Shown here in pieces: positions 30,253 to 40,615 of a stretch of 64,000 nt of DNA. The notes beneath the pieces are model-generated. The model worked only from the letters and a program-made list of their open reading frames with translations. It did no database searches and had not been told where the DNA came from. Positions within the stretch are counted from its first letter, which is position 1; each line of letters starts with the position of its first letter. This DNA comes from Pyricularia pennisetigena. Lineage: Eukaryota; Ascomycota; Sordariomycetes; Magnaporthales; Pyriculariaceae. The stretch is from NCBI RefSeq assembly GCF_004337985.1, contig NC_043744.1, positions 5,965,189-6,029,188 on the forward strand. Reading direction: 5' to 3'. A program made the position numbers and the translations under genes.

Positions 30253-31372
30253 TCACTCTTGCTCCTCGCTTGCAAAGTCTTCCAAAGCTCCTGAGAACTC
30301 CCGCAAGACCTTGCGAACCACTTTGCTCCCGTGTGAAGAAAACACAAGTTGCTCTCCCATCTCTTGCAACGCACGGCGAAGCGTCATTGCATCTTCCCAG
30401 CCCAGCTCGGCAGGAATGGGAACTTGAAGAATGCGCTGTTGAGGTTGAGGCTGTACAAGGTACGCCGGTGAGGACAGCGATGCTCGATTACTGTTCTGGA
30501 TAGCTAGAGGTTGCGTAGCAGGTGCATGTGAAGGGCCGGCATCCTTAGTTTTGGCCGCCTCGTTGTCGTGTTTTCGCTTTTTAGATGGCCGTTGTGACTT
30601 TCGCCTCCTTTGGCGCTTCGACCCTGTTCAGACACATGTTAGAAAGGGTCCAACAGAAACAAAACTGAGTCTGTACCGACCGTTGTATAAACTGCACTTT
30701 GCCGACTGTGCGTTGTACTTGCAGCATCCACATCCGCCACTGTGAATGCCTGGGACAGAATAACACCCGACAAAAGGGCCTTTGTTGGCCACGCAGCGCC
30801 TGCAGGCTATTGGGTTTCGGGAACCGACAATTTGCATAATGATGGCTTCGACGTTATCTAGTCGTTCCCAGATAATCTTGCGACTTTTCCAAACGGTGTG
30901 GATGATGCATGGTCTTTGGGGCTGACGTAGAGAAGCAGAGTTAGTTATATCGTCTCATACGTGCTACGTAGCAACCACGTACCTGCATTTCAAGCATTGC
31001 CGCCGTGGCCCCGTTTTTGCCATACTTACCCGGCATCTGGGAAAGCATGTCCCGCACAACATCGATGCTGATCTCATTTGGATCTGCAATGTCGCTTTTG
31101 ATCAAGTAATCTGGCTCATCGACACTATCGTTCTCCGGATCTTGCGAATCGCCGTCGTCGTCCTGGAATTGGGCGACTATATCCGGGTCAGAATTGTCCT
31201 CGCTCGGCTTGTTGCCTGGGGCGGTAATGCCAACCCCACCAAGAATGTTTGGAATATCGTCATTATCAGATCCACCAGAATCCGAATCCGAGTCGCTGTC
31301 TTCCGTCCCACTCGTGCTGCCGGATGGACTTTTGACATGTACGGGCGGGCATTTCATGGGGACAAAAGGCAT
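30253..31372 (-). CDS. DUF3716-domain protein
   Basis: Three exons on the minus strand: 31372-30983, 30921-30681 and 30623-30253, with introns of 61 nt (GTACGT...ACGTCAG) and 57 nt (GTCGGT...GAACAG). The first third is acidic and Ser/Asp-rich (SGTEDSDSDSDSGGSDNDD). The middle carries the DUF3716 signature: CRRCVANKGPFVGCYSVPG followed by CGCCKYNAQSAKCSLY, eight cysteines spaced like a zinc-binding module. A basic patch follows directly (SKRQRRRKSQRPSKKRKHD), a probable nuclear localisation signal. The C-terminus is helical (ELGWEDAMTLRRALQEMGEQ). The architecture suggests a nuclear, possibly DNA- or chromatin-associated protein, but DUF3716 has no established role. It is divergent from CFD1 with a 427-bp shared upstream region. 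Confidence 0.8.
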
Positions 31373-31799
31373 GATGATTGCGGTCGATAAGAGCGATATG
31401 TCTAGAAGTAAGTAACCATTGTCGAAGCGTCGTCCTATTCGGTACAGCCGAACCGAGGGACACGATTGATGCAGGTAATTCGTTCCGTGGGACAATGCAA
31501 GCAGATGAGCGTGAACTGACGTGCCGAACACGCGACGCGGAGCTAGAACTAAAGTGCTAGTTGGACGTTCGCTGGGTCTGTGCGCTCCGCCGGCGCCTCG
31601 CGGGGTGGGTCAGGCTGGGCGGGGTTCCGGGATCGGCGGAAGGTGCTTAGAAATTAATGTGGTTTGCGCAGAGTTCGTGGCAAGATGCGGACCCAATTTG
31701 ATGCAAAAACCTTTATATCAAGCCGTGAATCTCGAGGACTGGATATATCTAGGAGCTGGTTTACTCTTCACGGCCATTTTGTTATTGACACGCTTTGCA
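31373..31799. promoter_or_regulatory. Bidirectional promoter between DUF3716 gene and CFD1
   Basis: A 427-bp gap separates the two start codons, which point away from each other. An open frame crosses it in phase with CFD1, but the conserved CFD1 N-terminus starts at 31800. No specific operator is recognised. Confidence 0.5.
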
Positions 31800-32742
31800 A
31801 TGTCCCTGTCAAAAGTCAAACACATAATACTTGTAGGTATCTGAATCACCAGTCAGTCAGTCATCCACTAACAACAACTAGGTCCTCTCCGGCAAAGGCG
31901 GAGTTGGCAAGTCTTCAGTGACCACACAACTAGCCCTTTCCCTCTCCTTGGCCGGCCATTCCGTCGGTGTTCTCGATGTCGACCTCACGGGGCCCAACAT
32001 TCCCCGCATGTTTTCGGTCGAACAGGCCAAAGTGACACAAGCCCCTGGTGGTTGGCTCCCAGTCCCGGTTCACGAATCGAACCCCGCCGCAAACATAGGC
32101 TCCTTACGCGTCATGAGCCTCGGCTTCCTCCTCCGCGATCGAGGCGACGCGGTTGTCTGGCGGGGTCCCAAGAAGACGGCCATGGTTCGCCAGTTTCTGT
32201 CGGACGTACTATGGGGAGAACTGGACTTTCTCTTGGTCGACACACCACCCGGTACCAGTGACGAGCACATATCACTGGCTGAGACTCTGCTACAAAAGAC
32301 GGTCCCGGGTCAGCTGGCCGGGGCCGTCGTGGTCACAACGCCACAGGCCGTCGCGACCGCCGACGTTCGCAAGGAGCTCAACTTCTGCAAAAAGACGGCC
32401 ATACCAGTACTGGGAGTGATAGAAAACATGAGCGGTTATATCTGTCCTTGCTGCGGGGAAAAGACAAACATCTTCATGTCTGGAGGAGGACAAGTCATGG
32501 CCAGCGATTTTGGAGTCAAGTTTCTGGGACGGATACCTATCGATCCCGTCTTTGTCGAGCTCATCGAGACGGGCCGGCGTCCAAGGTATCAAGCCCCCGC
32601 GAAACCGGACCCTGAGGAGGCACCATCCGAAAGCGAGGCCAGGGATCCAGCACTCCTGGTTGAAAAGTACACGGACAGCATACTAGCGCCTATATTCGGA
32701 AACATCACTGCCGAACTCATCAAGAGCGTATCGAGTGGGTGA
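31800..32742 (+). CDS. CFD1: Cytosolic Fe-S cluster assembly factor CFD1
   Basis: Two exons (31800-31832 and 31882-32742) joined across a 49-nt intron (GTAGGT...CAACTAG with CTAAC branch) give 297 residues. The short first exon encodes [11 protein letters not shown]; splicing produces [12 protein letters not shown], the deviant Walker A of the Mrp/NBP35 P-loop ATPases. Further signatures are [28 protein letters not shown] and the C-terminal CPCC within [14 protein letters not shown]. The latter's CX2C-type cysteines bind the bridging 4Fe-4S cluster shared with NBP35. The N-terminal four-cysteine ferredoxin-like motif of NBP35 is absent, so this is CFD1 rather than NBP35. It acts as a scaffold in the cytosol, building 4Fe-4S clusters for cytosolic and nuclear apoproteins. 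The start agrees with the family's usual N-terminus. Confidence 0.95.
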
Positions 32743-33506
32743 GCTCTAGCGTCAAGGTCACCCATGAAATCGACGCCTCCTATACATTTCAGACTGAAAC
32801 CCGGAAATTACGGAACAAGCTTCTTGAGGCGACCAAGCCAACCGGAGAAAAGCCTCGCAAGTTTGTCGCGCCTGTTTGCCTCAAGCCCCACAACTACGTA
32901 ATGGCCAGGGACCCTAGCGCACCCCCACAAGAACGGGCTAGAAAGAAGCTCTGTTCCTGGACACACAAGTTTAGGTTGAGGGCTCAAGGTACGGGCGAAA
33001 TACGCCTCCAGACGAGTACGTGGTACGAGTTTAGAGTTGCTTTTACAACGGCTACTGCAGGTCATTGATGGTGCAGGTGGCCTGCTAAATCTGCCCGCCG
33101 CTGGATTCTGTAGCTGCGGGGTTTTTGACCGCTCAGAGGCTTTATTCGGTCGCGTTCGATTATGCACTGCGCCCACCTTGGGCATCGGCGATCCCACCTA
33201 ATCCATGGTGGCACACATGCAAAATTTCCATCCAAACAAAACAAAATTTTCTCTGACCTTTCCATTGTTTGAGAACTGACTGTTCAATTGTTCTCAACCA
33301 ACGCTTCGAGCATCTGCGACTAGTGGATTGGTGATTTACAAGGTCTGTTGTTTTATTCTGGATTTTGACAGACTGCCTTGGGTTTGAATTGCGCCCTCTG
33401 CCCTTCTGCCCTTACACATCCGGCCAAGTCCTGACTTTGCGGCTTTTGAACTGACAAATCCGCCCACAGCTTGCACGACTTTGCCATCTATATATCTCCT
33501 ACCTTG
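32743..33506. other. 3' flank of CFD1 and distal promoter of the AdoMetDC gene
   Basis: About 760 bp. Open frames here (for example 32739-33068) overlap on both strands and match nothing I know. The right part is probably promoter and 5' leader for the S-adenosylmethionine decarboxylase gene. Confidence 0.4.
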
Positions 33507-33527
33507 ATGCCAAACTCCACTTCCTAA
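33507..33527 (+). promoter_or_regulatory. Candidate six-codon uORF upstream of AdoMetDC
   Basis: ATG at 33507 followed by CCA AAC TCC ACT TCC TAA encodes MPNSTS and stops. No other ATG occurs between it and the main start codon at 33862. Mammalian AMD1 mRNA carries a six-codon uORF (MAGDIS) through which polyamines repress translation, and plant AdoMetDC genes also have uORFs. The peptide here differs from MAGDIS except for length and the final Ser. Whether this segment is in the mRNA leader is not known. Confidence 0.35.
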
Positions 33528-33861
33528 CGAGCCAGCTCGATCCAAAGCCAAGACCACCTCTAGACTCGTAGTCTCGTTACCAAAGCCCACCATTCCTTCG
33601 CTAAGGATATTCCTTCCCCTCCCCGGCCGACCTCCCTAACGTCCCTACAAGAGACGTTAGACAAGAATACTCCCTACACGACCAGTATATTGGCATTGCC
33701 ATCCTCTGCAGCCCAACACCAGTCCTGTGGGCCTACTCTCTCAGACGGAACCGCAAGGTCTCTGCTGAGTGGCAGTCAGTGTCCCGCGGAAGAATCCTCT
33801 TGGACCCAAGCGCCTGGACGTCTCAGCGTCTGAACTTCTGAAGGTCTTGACAAGAGCGAAC

Positions 33862-35353
33862 ATGGGCTGCGAGACTGGAAACAACGAGGCCCAGGGCTAC
33901 AGCTTGCCCAGCGCCCCTCAGCTCACCATCAACCACGATGTTGCACAGGACCTAGATTCCAGCGGTGCATTCGAGGGTACGTAGCAGCTTCGTCTTAGTA
34001 TGAGCGATTTCTGACGTGCATGCAGGACCCGAGAAACTACTCGAGGTGTGGTTCGCCCCTTCTCCCAGTGCCCTCCCATTGGGCACCAAGGAAAACGGCC
34101 TCAAGGCGGTTCCTTCAGACAACTGGGTTGAGATGCTTGACATTGTCAACTGCAAGATCCTCTCGGTCGTGCAGTCGTCTGTTGTTGATGCCTACCTCCT
34201 GTCCGAGTCGTCCATGTTTGTCTTCCCGCACAAGATCATCCTCAAGACCTGTGGAACCACGACCCTGCTTCTGGGCCTCGCCCGACTCTTGCGCATCGCC
34301 GCCGTAGATGCCGGTTTCCCGATCCACAATGCTTCGTCTGTCGAGGATGAAAAGGCCGCCGCCACGCCTTACCGCGTCTTTTACAGCCGCAAGAACTTCC
34401 TCTTCCCTGACCGCCAGCGCGGCCCACACCGCAGCTGGAAGCAGGAGGTCAAGTACCTCGACAGCATGTTCGAGGGTGGCAGCGCCTACATGGTCGGCAA
34501 GATGAACGGCGATCATTGGTACCTCTACATGACGAGCCCTGGCTCCACTGCGCTCACGCCCCCTCAGACACCGCCGGCCGGGGACCTCATGCGCATTCCC
34601 ACGGGTCTTCAGACCTTGGGAAGTCGCGAGGACGACGAGACACTTGAGGTCCTCATGACGGACTTGGATCCTGAGAATGCCAAACAGTTCTACCTCGAGC
34701 AAGCCAGTGCCCTGGCGTGCAAGCAGGCGGCAGTCGCCCAGCAGGCGAGGGAGGATGCACATGCTGCCCTGGACAAGGGCGCTTCCAGCGATGAACAACT
34801 GGTCTCGGAGGCCCTCACCACTGAAGGTCACGCCCTCGGCACGGTCGTGTCGGACACTTGCGGCCTGTCGGACGTGTACCCCAAGTCCAAATACCCGGAA
34901 GCACGCATCGACGCCTACATGTTTGAGCCGTGCGGCTTTTCGGCCAACGGTGTGGTGCCAGCACCTCCTGACGCGACCGGTGCCCAGGGCGGTAACGAGC
35001 ACTACTTTACGGTGCATGTGACGCCGGAGCCCGACTGCTCGTACGCGTCGTTTGAGACAAACGTGCCTGGGGGTCAGAACGGACGGGAGACTGCTGATAT
35101 CATCAAGCATGTCGTTGGCATCTTCAAGCCCGGAAGGTTCAGCGTGACGCTGTTCGAGGGCAAGGGCCGTCAGCGTGGCGAGAACGGCGGAGGCAAAACG
35201 GACCAGAGGCTGAGGGTTGACAGCGTGCCGGGATACCGACAGCTGGACAGGATCGTGCACGAGTTTGACGACTATGATCTCGTGTTTCGCTTCTACCAGC
35301 GTGAGGGTTGGGTAGGCAAGGAAGGTGCCAGGGTTGGAGAGGACGATTTGTGA
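33862..35353 (+). CDS. S-adenosylmethionine decarboxylase proenzyme
   Basis: Two exons (33862-33976 and 34026-35353) across a 49-nt intron (GTACGT...GCATGCAG) give 480 residues. Splicing reads AFEGPEKLLEVWFAP, the conserved eukaryotic AdoMetDC start. The autocatalytic processing site is LLSESSMFVFPHK: cleavage between Glu99 and Ser100 turns Ser100 into the pyruvoyl cofactor. KTCGTTTLL carries the conserved cysteine proton donor, and FYSRKNF with FPDRQ continue the family profile. HYFTVHVTPEPDCSYASFET contains the conserved His/Ser region needed for processing. The enzyme makes decarboxylated SAM, the aminopropyl donor for spermidine and spermine (yeast SPE2). The chain is longer than yeast Spe2p (396 aa) because of an insert at about residues 180-290, a common fungal variation. 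Confidence 0.95.
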
Positions 35354-35782
35354 ATCTGGTTTCTGGCAACATATGGTCTAGGCATTATTTACATGTTATA
35401 TTCCTCGTCTACCTTCTACGTATCTTTGAAGTATGCTTGTCTACCATTTCATTGCCGGTAGCCTTGAGCTCCCCTGATTGAATCTGCATTCCGCACCCCG
35501 TCCCGCAGGTGGCCATCACCCAACGACACTTGCTGAGACATCCAACACCAGCCACAGATCATGCCAAAACCGGTGATGACCCGCCAATCGATGGAATGTG
35601 GTATTTGACTGTCGGCTAGCCAAGACGCCTGCAGCGGAGGGGCAATATGAACTCAACGGGGGTGCTTCCTAGAGGGAGTCGAGTATCCCTTTTCATGTTC
35701 ATACTCTGCATAAACTCCAAAAAAAACCTTCTACGAGCCCTATCTGTCACCGACAAATTACTCGACCCGTGGATACACAGCC
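35354..35782. other. Intergenic region
   Basis: About 430 bp between two plus-strand genes. No gene, RNA or repeat is seen. Confidence 0.5.
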
Positions 35783-37458
35783 ATGCCTACAAAATCATAT
35801 CCAGGCAGCTACACAGACAGTGGCGGCAGTAGCAGCAGCGGCTCCTCCAAGAGTTCAAGACCACGACGCTCGCTGGGTGGCGGCGAGGTTGCGCGGACGC
35901 GCCCCCGACTTCTAGACCGCCCATGGATGTCGCGGCTGATGGTGGCCGCGCTGCTGGCTCTGCTGATTTTCGGCATCATGGGCATCGTTGTCAGCTGCGT
36001 TGTCCTGAGCGGGCTTGCGGGACTGCCAGAGTTGTGTCTGGCGCAGGCGCTCATGTTCTCTGCGGTGAGCTTTTTGCATTTTTGCGCCCTGGTCAAGGGA
36101 TTCATGCGCTGATTGGATTTTTGTGGCCTCTAGTGTTGCCTCTCGCCCATCTACCTTGCCCTGCATCTAGTCGCGGCGACGAGGAACCTACCTGTTGATA
36201 GACAGAGGGCGCTACAGCACCCGCTGCAGTCGTGGGCAACGGTTGTGGCGCGTATAGCGTTGGTGTTTTGGGTCCTCTCCATCATCGCGGTGCCGGCTTC
36301 GTTTGCCAAGGTAGACGAAAAGAATGTCGATTCGCGGCCGGGCCAAGTAGACATTGTGATTTGTATCTTCGGACTGTGAGTACGATTTCGAAGTCTCGCA
36401 AAACAAGAGGGGGAGCTGTTGAAAACTGACTTCGCAACCCTAAATTCAGTATCTCAATGGCCATCGTCACGTTCGTCATCGAATACTCGGAAGCCCCTTT
36501 TACGCTGCCCCGAATCACACCGGAGCATGTAACCTGCCGTCTGAGCGCTGTGGGCTTCGACGAAGAGGCTTTTGTGAGCGTTTCGCGGCACTGCTCGGCC
36601 GAGGTGTCCGAGAAGCCCAAGACGGTAAGGGAGGCCGACTACTCCCAGCACCCGACGGCGCAAGAACGGATACAAAAGGCCGCCTTTGAGAGGCAGAAAA
36701 AACATGCGAAACCGGCTCCAACAGGGGAACAAATGAGCAGAACTGTTTTCTCACCTCTAGGGCCGAGACCAATACCAATTACAATACCCGAGGGTAAAGA
36801 ACCACAACCTTTGATACCAGGGGCCACAAACCCACCGATCAGAAAGCCGGTTCCACAGGTCATCTTGCCGCAAGAGCCAATGCCCGCTCACGTCGGTGTC
36901 CAAGCACAGGGGTGGAAGACGCAGTGGAGCGAGCTCAAGAGCGAAGCCGGCATTACGTCCGAGGGCAGCACGCCTACAATCACTCCGGCCACGAGCGTGT
37001 CTAACAGGCCGTACTCGCACGCGAGGCGACCTCCATCGAGGGATGTCCTGCGGCGGCACCAGAACGATAGAATATCGCTGCGAGTGCCGGCACCTATGCC
37101 GAGGAGCCAGCCGGTCAGGGACTCTAGGTACGCCGGTCAACAGGGGAGGCCGCTGTATCCGCCGTTGCCGCCGTCAACGTCCCCGGCGATGCCGACCCGC
37201 ACCCATCAAAGTGCCACGTCGCCCGACGTGCGCAGAATGCCGGCGCCGACAATGGCAGCACGGATGAACCACGGGCCTAGGATGATGCCGACTGGTGTGG
37301 TCCCGACCGGATATGATGGGCAGGAGGCGTTTGAGCAGGCGCCTAGACGGCTGAAGGGTAAGGATTTTGGCAATGGGAGAGAGAGGTTGGATGATGGTAT
37401 GGTTTCGCATAGTATGAGGCAGCCCAGCAATCCTCGAGTTCCCGGTAGTTGGGACTGA
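35783..37458 (+). CDS. Four-TM membrane protein with long disordered tail
   Basis: Three exons (35783-36064, 36134-36375 and 36450-37458) across introns of 69 nt (GTGAGC...CTCTAG) and 74 nt (GTGAGT...ATTCAG) give 510 residues. After a Ser-rich N-terminus come four hydrophobic segments: MVAALLALLIFGIMGIVVSC, a CLAQALMFSACCLSPIYLAL region, VVARIALVFWVLSIIAVPAS and IVICIFGLISMAIVTFVIEY. The remaining ~310 residues are a hydrophilic, Pro/Arg-rich tail. This layout recalls small fungal MARVEL-like or uncharacterised integral membrane proteins with cytosolic tails. No catalytic motif is present. The exon junctions fall inside membrane segments and restore continuous hydrophobicity, which supports the model. 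Confidence 0.75.
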
Positions 37459-38126
37459 GTTGGATCATTAGGTCGTTGAAGACTTCACCAAGCTAGTTGC
37501 AAGATATCATGCCAACGTGGACAAAGGCACCGGAGAGTCCGTGGGCGCAAACTCAAAATTCCAGGCAGTCCAAACATCTTCTCGCAACTTGTCGGCCAGC
37601 AAAGGCCTGATTAGTGATGATGCAATTCACAAGCAAATCTAGCAAGGAAGCTAAAATGATGCCGAGTATCTCACCTTGGCAATTTAAATACCCATAATGA
37701 TTGGCTCGGTTGTCGGTCGGGTATCGGGTAAAAGGCTAATGCGGATTACATAACTCAGTACAGCCAACTGCGAGCTAGGTCAAATCCCCCACCTTAGACT
37801 CAAGGCTTAGCAGTATCGTGCGGCATCTGCAGTGGCAGGATCAGAGTCTGCACTGGTCGTCCGGTTAATATGCTATTGCCAGGCCAGCACATAGCTTCCA
37901 ATGCGCTCCTATTCTCGTGGTAAAAGGAGGTTGAGTTTCAGCAAGGGTCTGGGGTTTGTTGCACGCCGGTCCCGGACCTCGAACGGCCCACACGACATCA
38001 CCGCCACCGCCGTCATTAACAATATAGTTTTGAACCTCCGTCCCGTCAGCACGCCATTGATGAGCCCCGTCGCGTCATCAAGCAAGGCAAGCACATTGAC
38101 CGACATTCAGCCCGAACTCGGAGCAC
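37459..38126. other. Promoter region of the double zinc-cluster gene
   Basis: About 670 bp. An open frame at 37901-38254 overlaps the first exon in another phase and is not convincing. No RNA or repeat is seen. Confidence 0.4.
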
Positions 38127-40547
38127 ATGAACGCGACATCTCCCGTCGCGTCGTCCCCGGCTGCTGCCGTCGCACGGCCACCAAAACGGACTTCAAACAC
38201 GTGCAGTACGTCTCATTTCTTCTTCACTGTCTAACCCCCTCACATACGTCATAAGCTATACCCCTACAGCAGCTGACCGCATCGGCGTCTAGACACGTGC
38301 CGTGCTCGAAAAGTCCGGTGCGACGGCCGCCGTGATGTCTGTACCAATTGTGAACGTCTCGGCTTCGGCTGCACCTACCATGATGCTGGCCCCGGCTCTG
38401 GATCTACAGAGGGCGAGACGGCCATGTCGTCGGCCTTGGCTCTAGCCTTGCCTCGTCGTCGTGTTCGATTGGCTTGTGCCAATTGCCACTCCCGCAAGGC
38501 CCGGTGCAGCGGATCACTCCCCAAGTGCGACCGATGCAGGGCGAGGGGCATTGAATGTGTTTATCAACCGGGGAAACGAGCACGGCCGTCTTCAGTCATC
38601 GTCGGCGAGTCTACGGGGCCCACGACCTCGACCACTCCAGATAGGCCTGATAGCGGCAATGGGCCGAGTCGGGACGATCGCGTCTCTGTCCACAGCCGAA
38701 GCCATTCATCAGATCGCGACGTGACCAGCGTGACCAGTCCCAGTAACTTTGGTCAGGCTGCAGCAACGGAGGACGAGGATGCAGTACTCGAGTCGATCGC
38801 ACCACGCGCTTTTGAACAATTCTTCCGCCACATTCATCACATACCCGTATTTTCCTTTCTCCATCGCGCCTCTCTCATGCAACGATATCACGCTGGGCTT
38901 ATAGATCGAGGCTTACTGCTCGCGCTCATCGGCATCACTTCACTGTTGACTGATCTGGGGACCGGCACGCGCGACTTTGGTGCCAGGTGTATCGACGAGG
39001 CCGAGACTGCCGTCCTTGCAGAGTTGGAGAAGCCATCGACACTCAAGCTACAGACGCTGGTGCTCATCATCAAACACCGGATGTTGATGCGCAGGTTCCC
39101 GTCGGCGTTCATGCTGCATGCCGTTGCCTCGAGATTCGCAGTTGCTCTCCGGCTCAACCACGAGAACCCGCGCCTTTGCTTCCTCGCCCAGGAGTCTCGC
39201 CGACGGCTGATGTGGGCCGTGTACATGATCGATACGGGCATCGCTGCTGGACATCCAGATTTTGGCCTTTGGGAGAACAAGGCGCCCTCAAACATCCGAA
39301 TCCAGCTCCCTTGCAACGAACGCAATTTTGATTTTGATCTTCCCGAGGTCACTGAACCCCTGGAACAGCCAGCTCCCGGTCCCGACGGTGTCATTCCACC
39401 CATGACCGACGACATTGGCTTTCTCGCTCTGCATATACGCGTCTGTCTGCTGCGGAGCCGCATATTACAATACACCAAGAACATGATACATGGGAGCCCC
39501 ACGCCGGAACAAATAGCAAATCTTCCAGCACGGTTCGCCGAGCTCGAATCGCAACTTGGCGCCTTTGCGGCCCGACTGCCCGTCTCGTTCCATTGGTCCG
39601 AGGCCAACGTGCGGTTGCGAGCCTACTCCCCACGGCTTTGCGTCTTTGTCATGACGCATCTATGGTGGGAACAGTGTCACATTGACCTGTATCGCGTAGC
39701 CGCGCACTCTGGAGTGTCGCGCGACGCTCTGCCGCAGTCTATAATGGCACGGATCGAGGCCAGCCATCCTGGGTTTGCTGGCATCTGTCGCCGCCAGATT
39801 TTTGAACACGCCAGGGCAATGGCGGACATGTTTAGTCTCATGTTGACGCTGGACGGTGTTCCCGTCACGGATATGGACCTTCCCGTCTGCTTGTATCAGT
39901 GCGCGCGGATGCTGTACCTGAGTCTGCACACGAGCGGCGTCGAGTTTGGAATCACCACCGAGAGCGTACAAGAGATGGCAAACGTATGTCTTCGGGTGCT
40001 GAAGCAAACCATTACGGCACCAGCGGCCATGGGAATCCGTGCAGATCTCGAGAGGCTGCTGGCGACCGGCATTCCCAGCGATTTGGCCCCTAGCATCCCC
40101 GACTCGCCTGAGATCCCCATCGGAGGCCAAGCCCGAAACCCCGTCCCGCCTCTCCTCCCCCATAATATACTATCGAATAACAATACCAACCAGATAGGCA
40201 TGAACGCGGTGCAATATCAGTCACCGATTGCAGCGTCTCTAACGAACGGTGTGCCGACTCCATTCCCACAAACTACCGTTGCGCCGACACCTTTTCAGGC
40301 GGCCGCCAGCACGCAACCGCCGACACCGGCCCAGTTGGACCCGCCGACGGCGACAGCGACAGCCGATGAGGCGCCCAAATCGCCATCTGCCGCGTCTCTA
40401 CATCCAAGCAACGCCTTTGATGGGCCTTTTGATGGGTTGGACTTTAATATGGATCAGTTTGGCATGGATTCACAGTCGTGGTACTCGACCGAATGGCTGG
40501 GGGGCGACTTCTCTACTGGGACCGAAAGTGGACAGCCCGCCACTTGA
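38127..40547 (+). CDS. Transcription factor with two tandem Zn2Cys6 clusters
   Basis: Two exons (38127-38205 and 38293-40547; 87-nt intron GTACGT...GTCTAG with CTGAC branch) give 777 residues. The intron falls inside the first zinc cluster. The spliced text CNTCRARKVRCDGRRDVC then TNCERLGFGC fits C-X2-C-X6-C-X6-C-X2-C-X6-C. About 50 residues later a second full cluster appears, CANCHSRKARCSGSLPKC then DRCRARGIEC, with identical spacing. Downstream lies the Fungal_trans regulatory domain (PF04082-type): HHIPVFSFLHRASLMQRYH, FMLHAVASRFAVALRLNHEN, RRRLMWAVYMIDTGIA. The C-terminus is Pro/Thr/Gln-rich and acidic (DGLDFNMDQFGMDSQSW), a likely activation region. It should act in the nucleus on CGG-type sites. 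It converges on the chromate transporter gene with 68 bp between the two coding ends. Confidence 0.9.
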
Positions 40548-40615
40548 CTGCAGCATCTCGTGATTATGTACAAGACGAATTCAATACCAAAGACGTACAT
40601 TTCTCTTGCAGAGGA

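Noticed and set aside
32739..33068. 109-aa ORF directly after CFD1
   Set aside because: It begins at the CFD1 stop, has no recognisable domain and is overlapped by an equally long opposite-strand ORF; it is more likely 3' flank.
34115..35260. Long minus-strand ORF (381 aa) opposite the AdoMetDC gene
   Set aside because: A shadow of the high-GC third positions of the decarboxylase gene; its text is Arg/His/Leu/Val-rich and domain-free.
38888..40163. Minus-strand ORFs opposite the zinc-cluster gene
   Set aside because: They overlap the Fungal_trans domain coding sequence entirely and show no recognisable protein.
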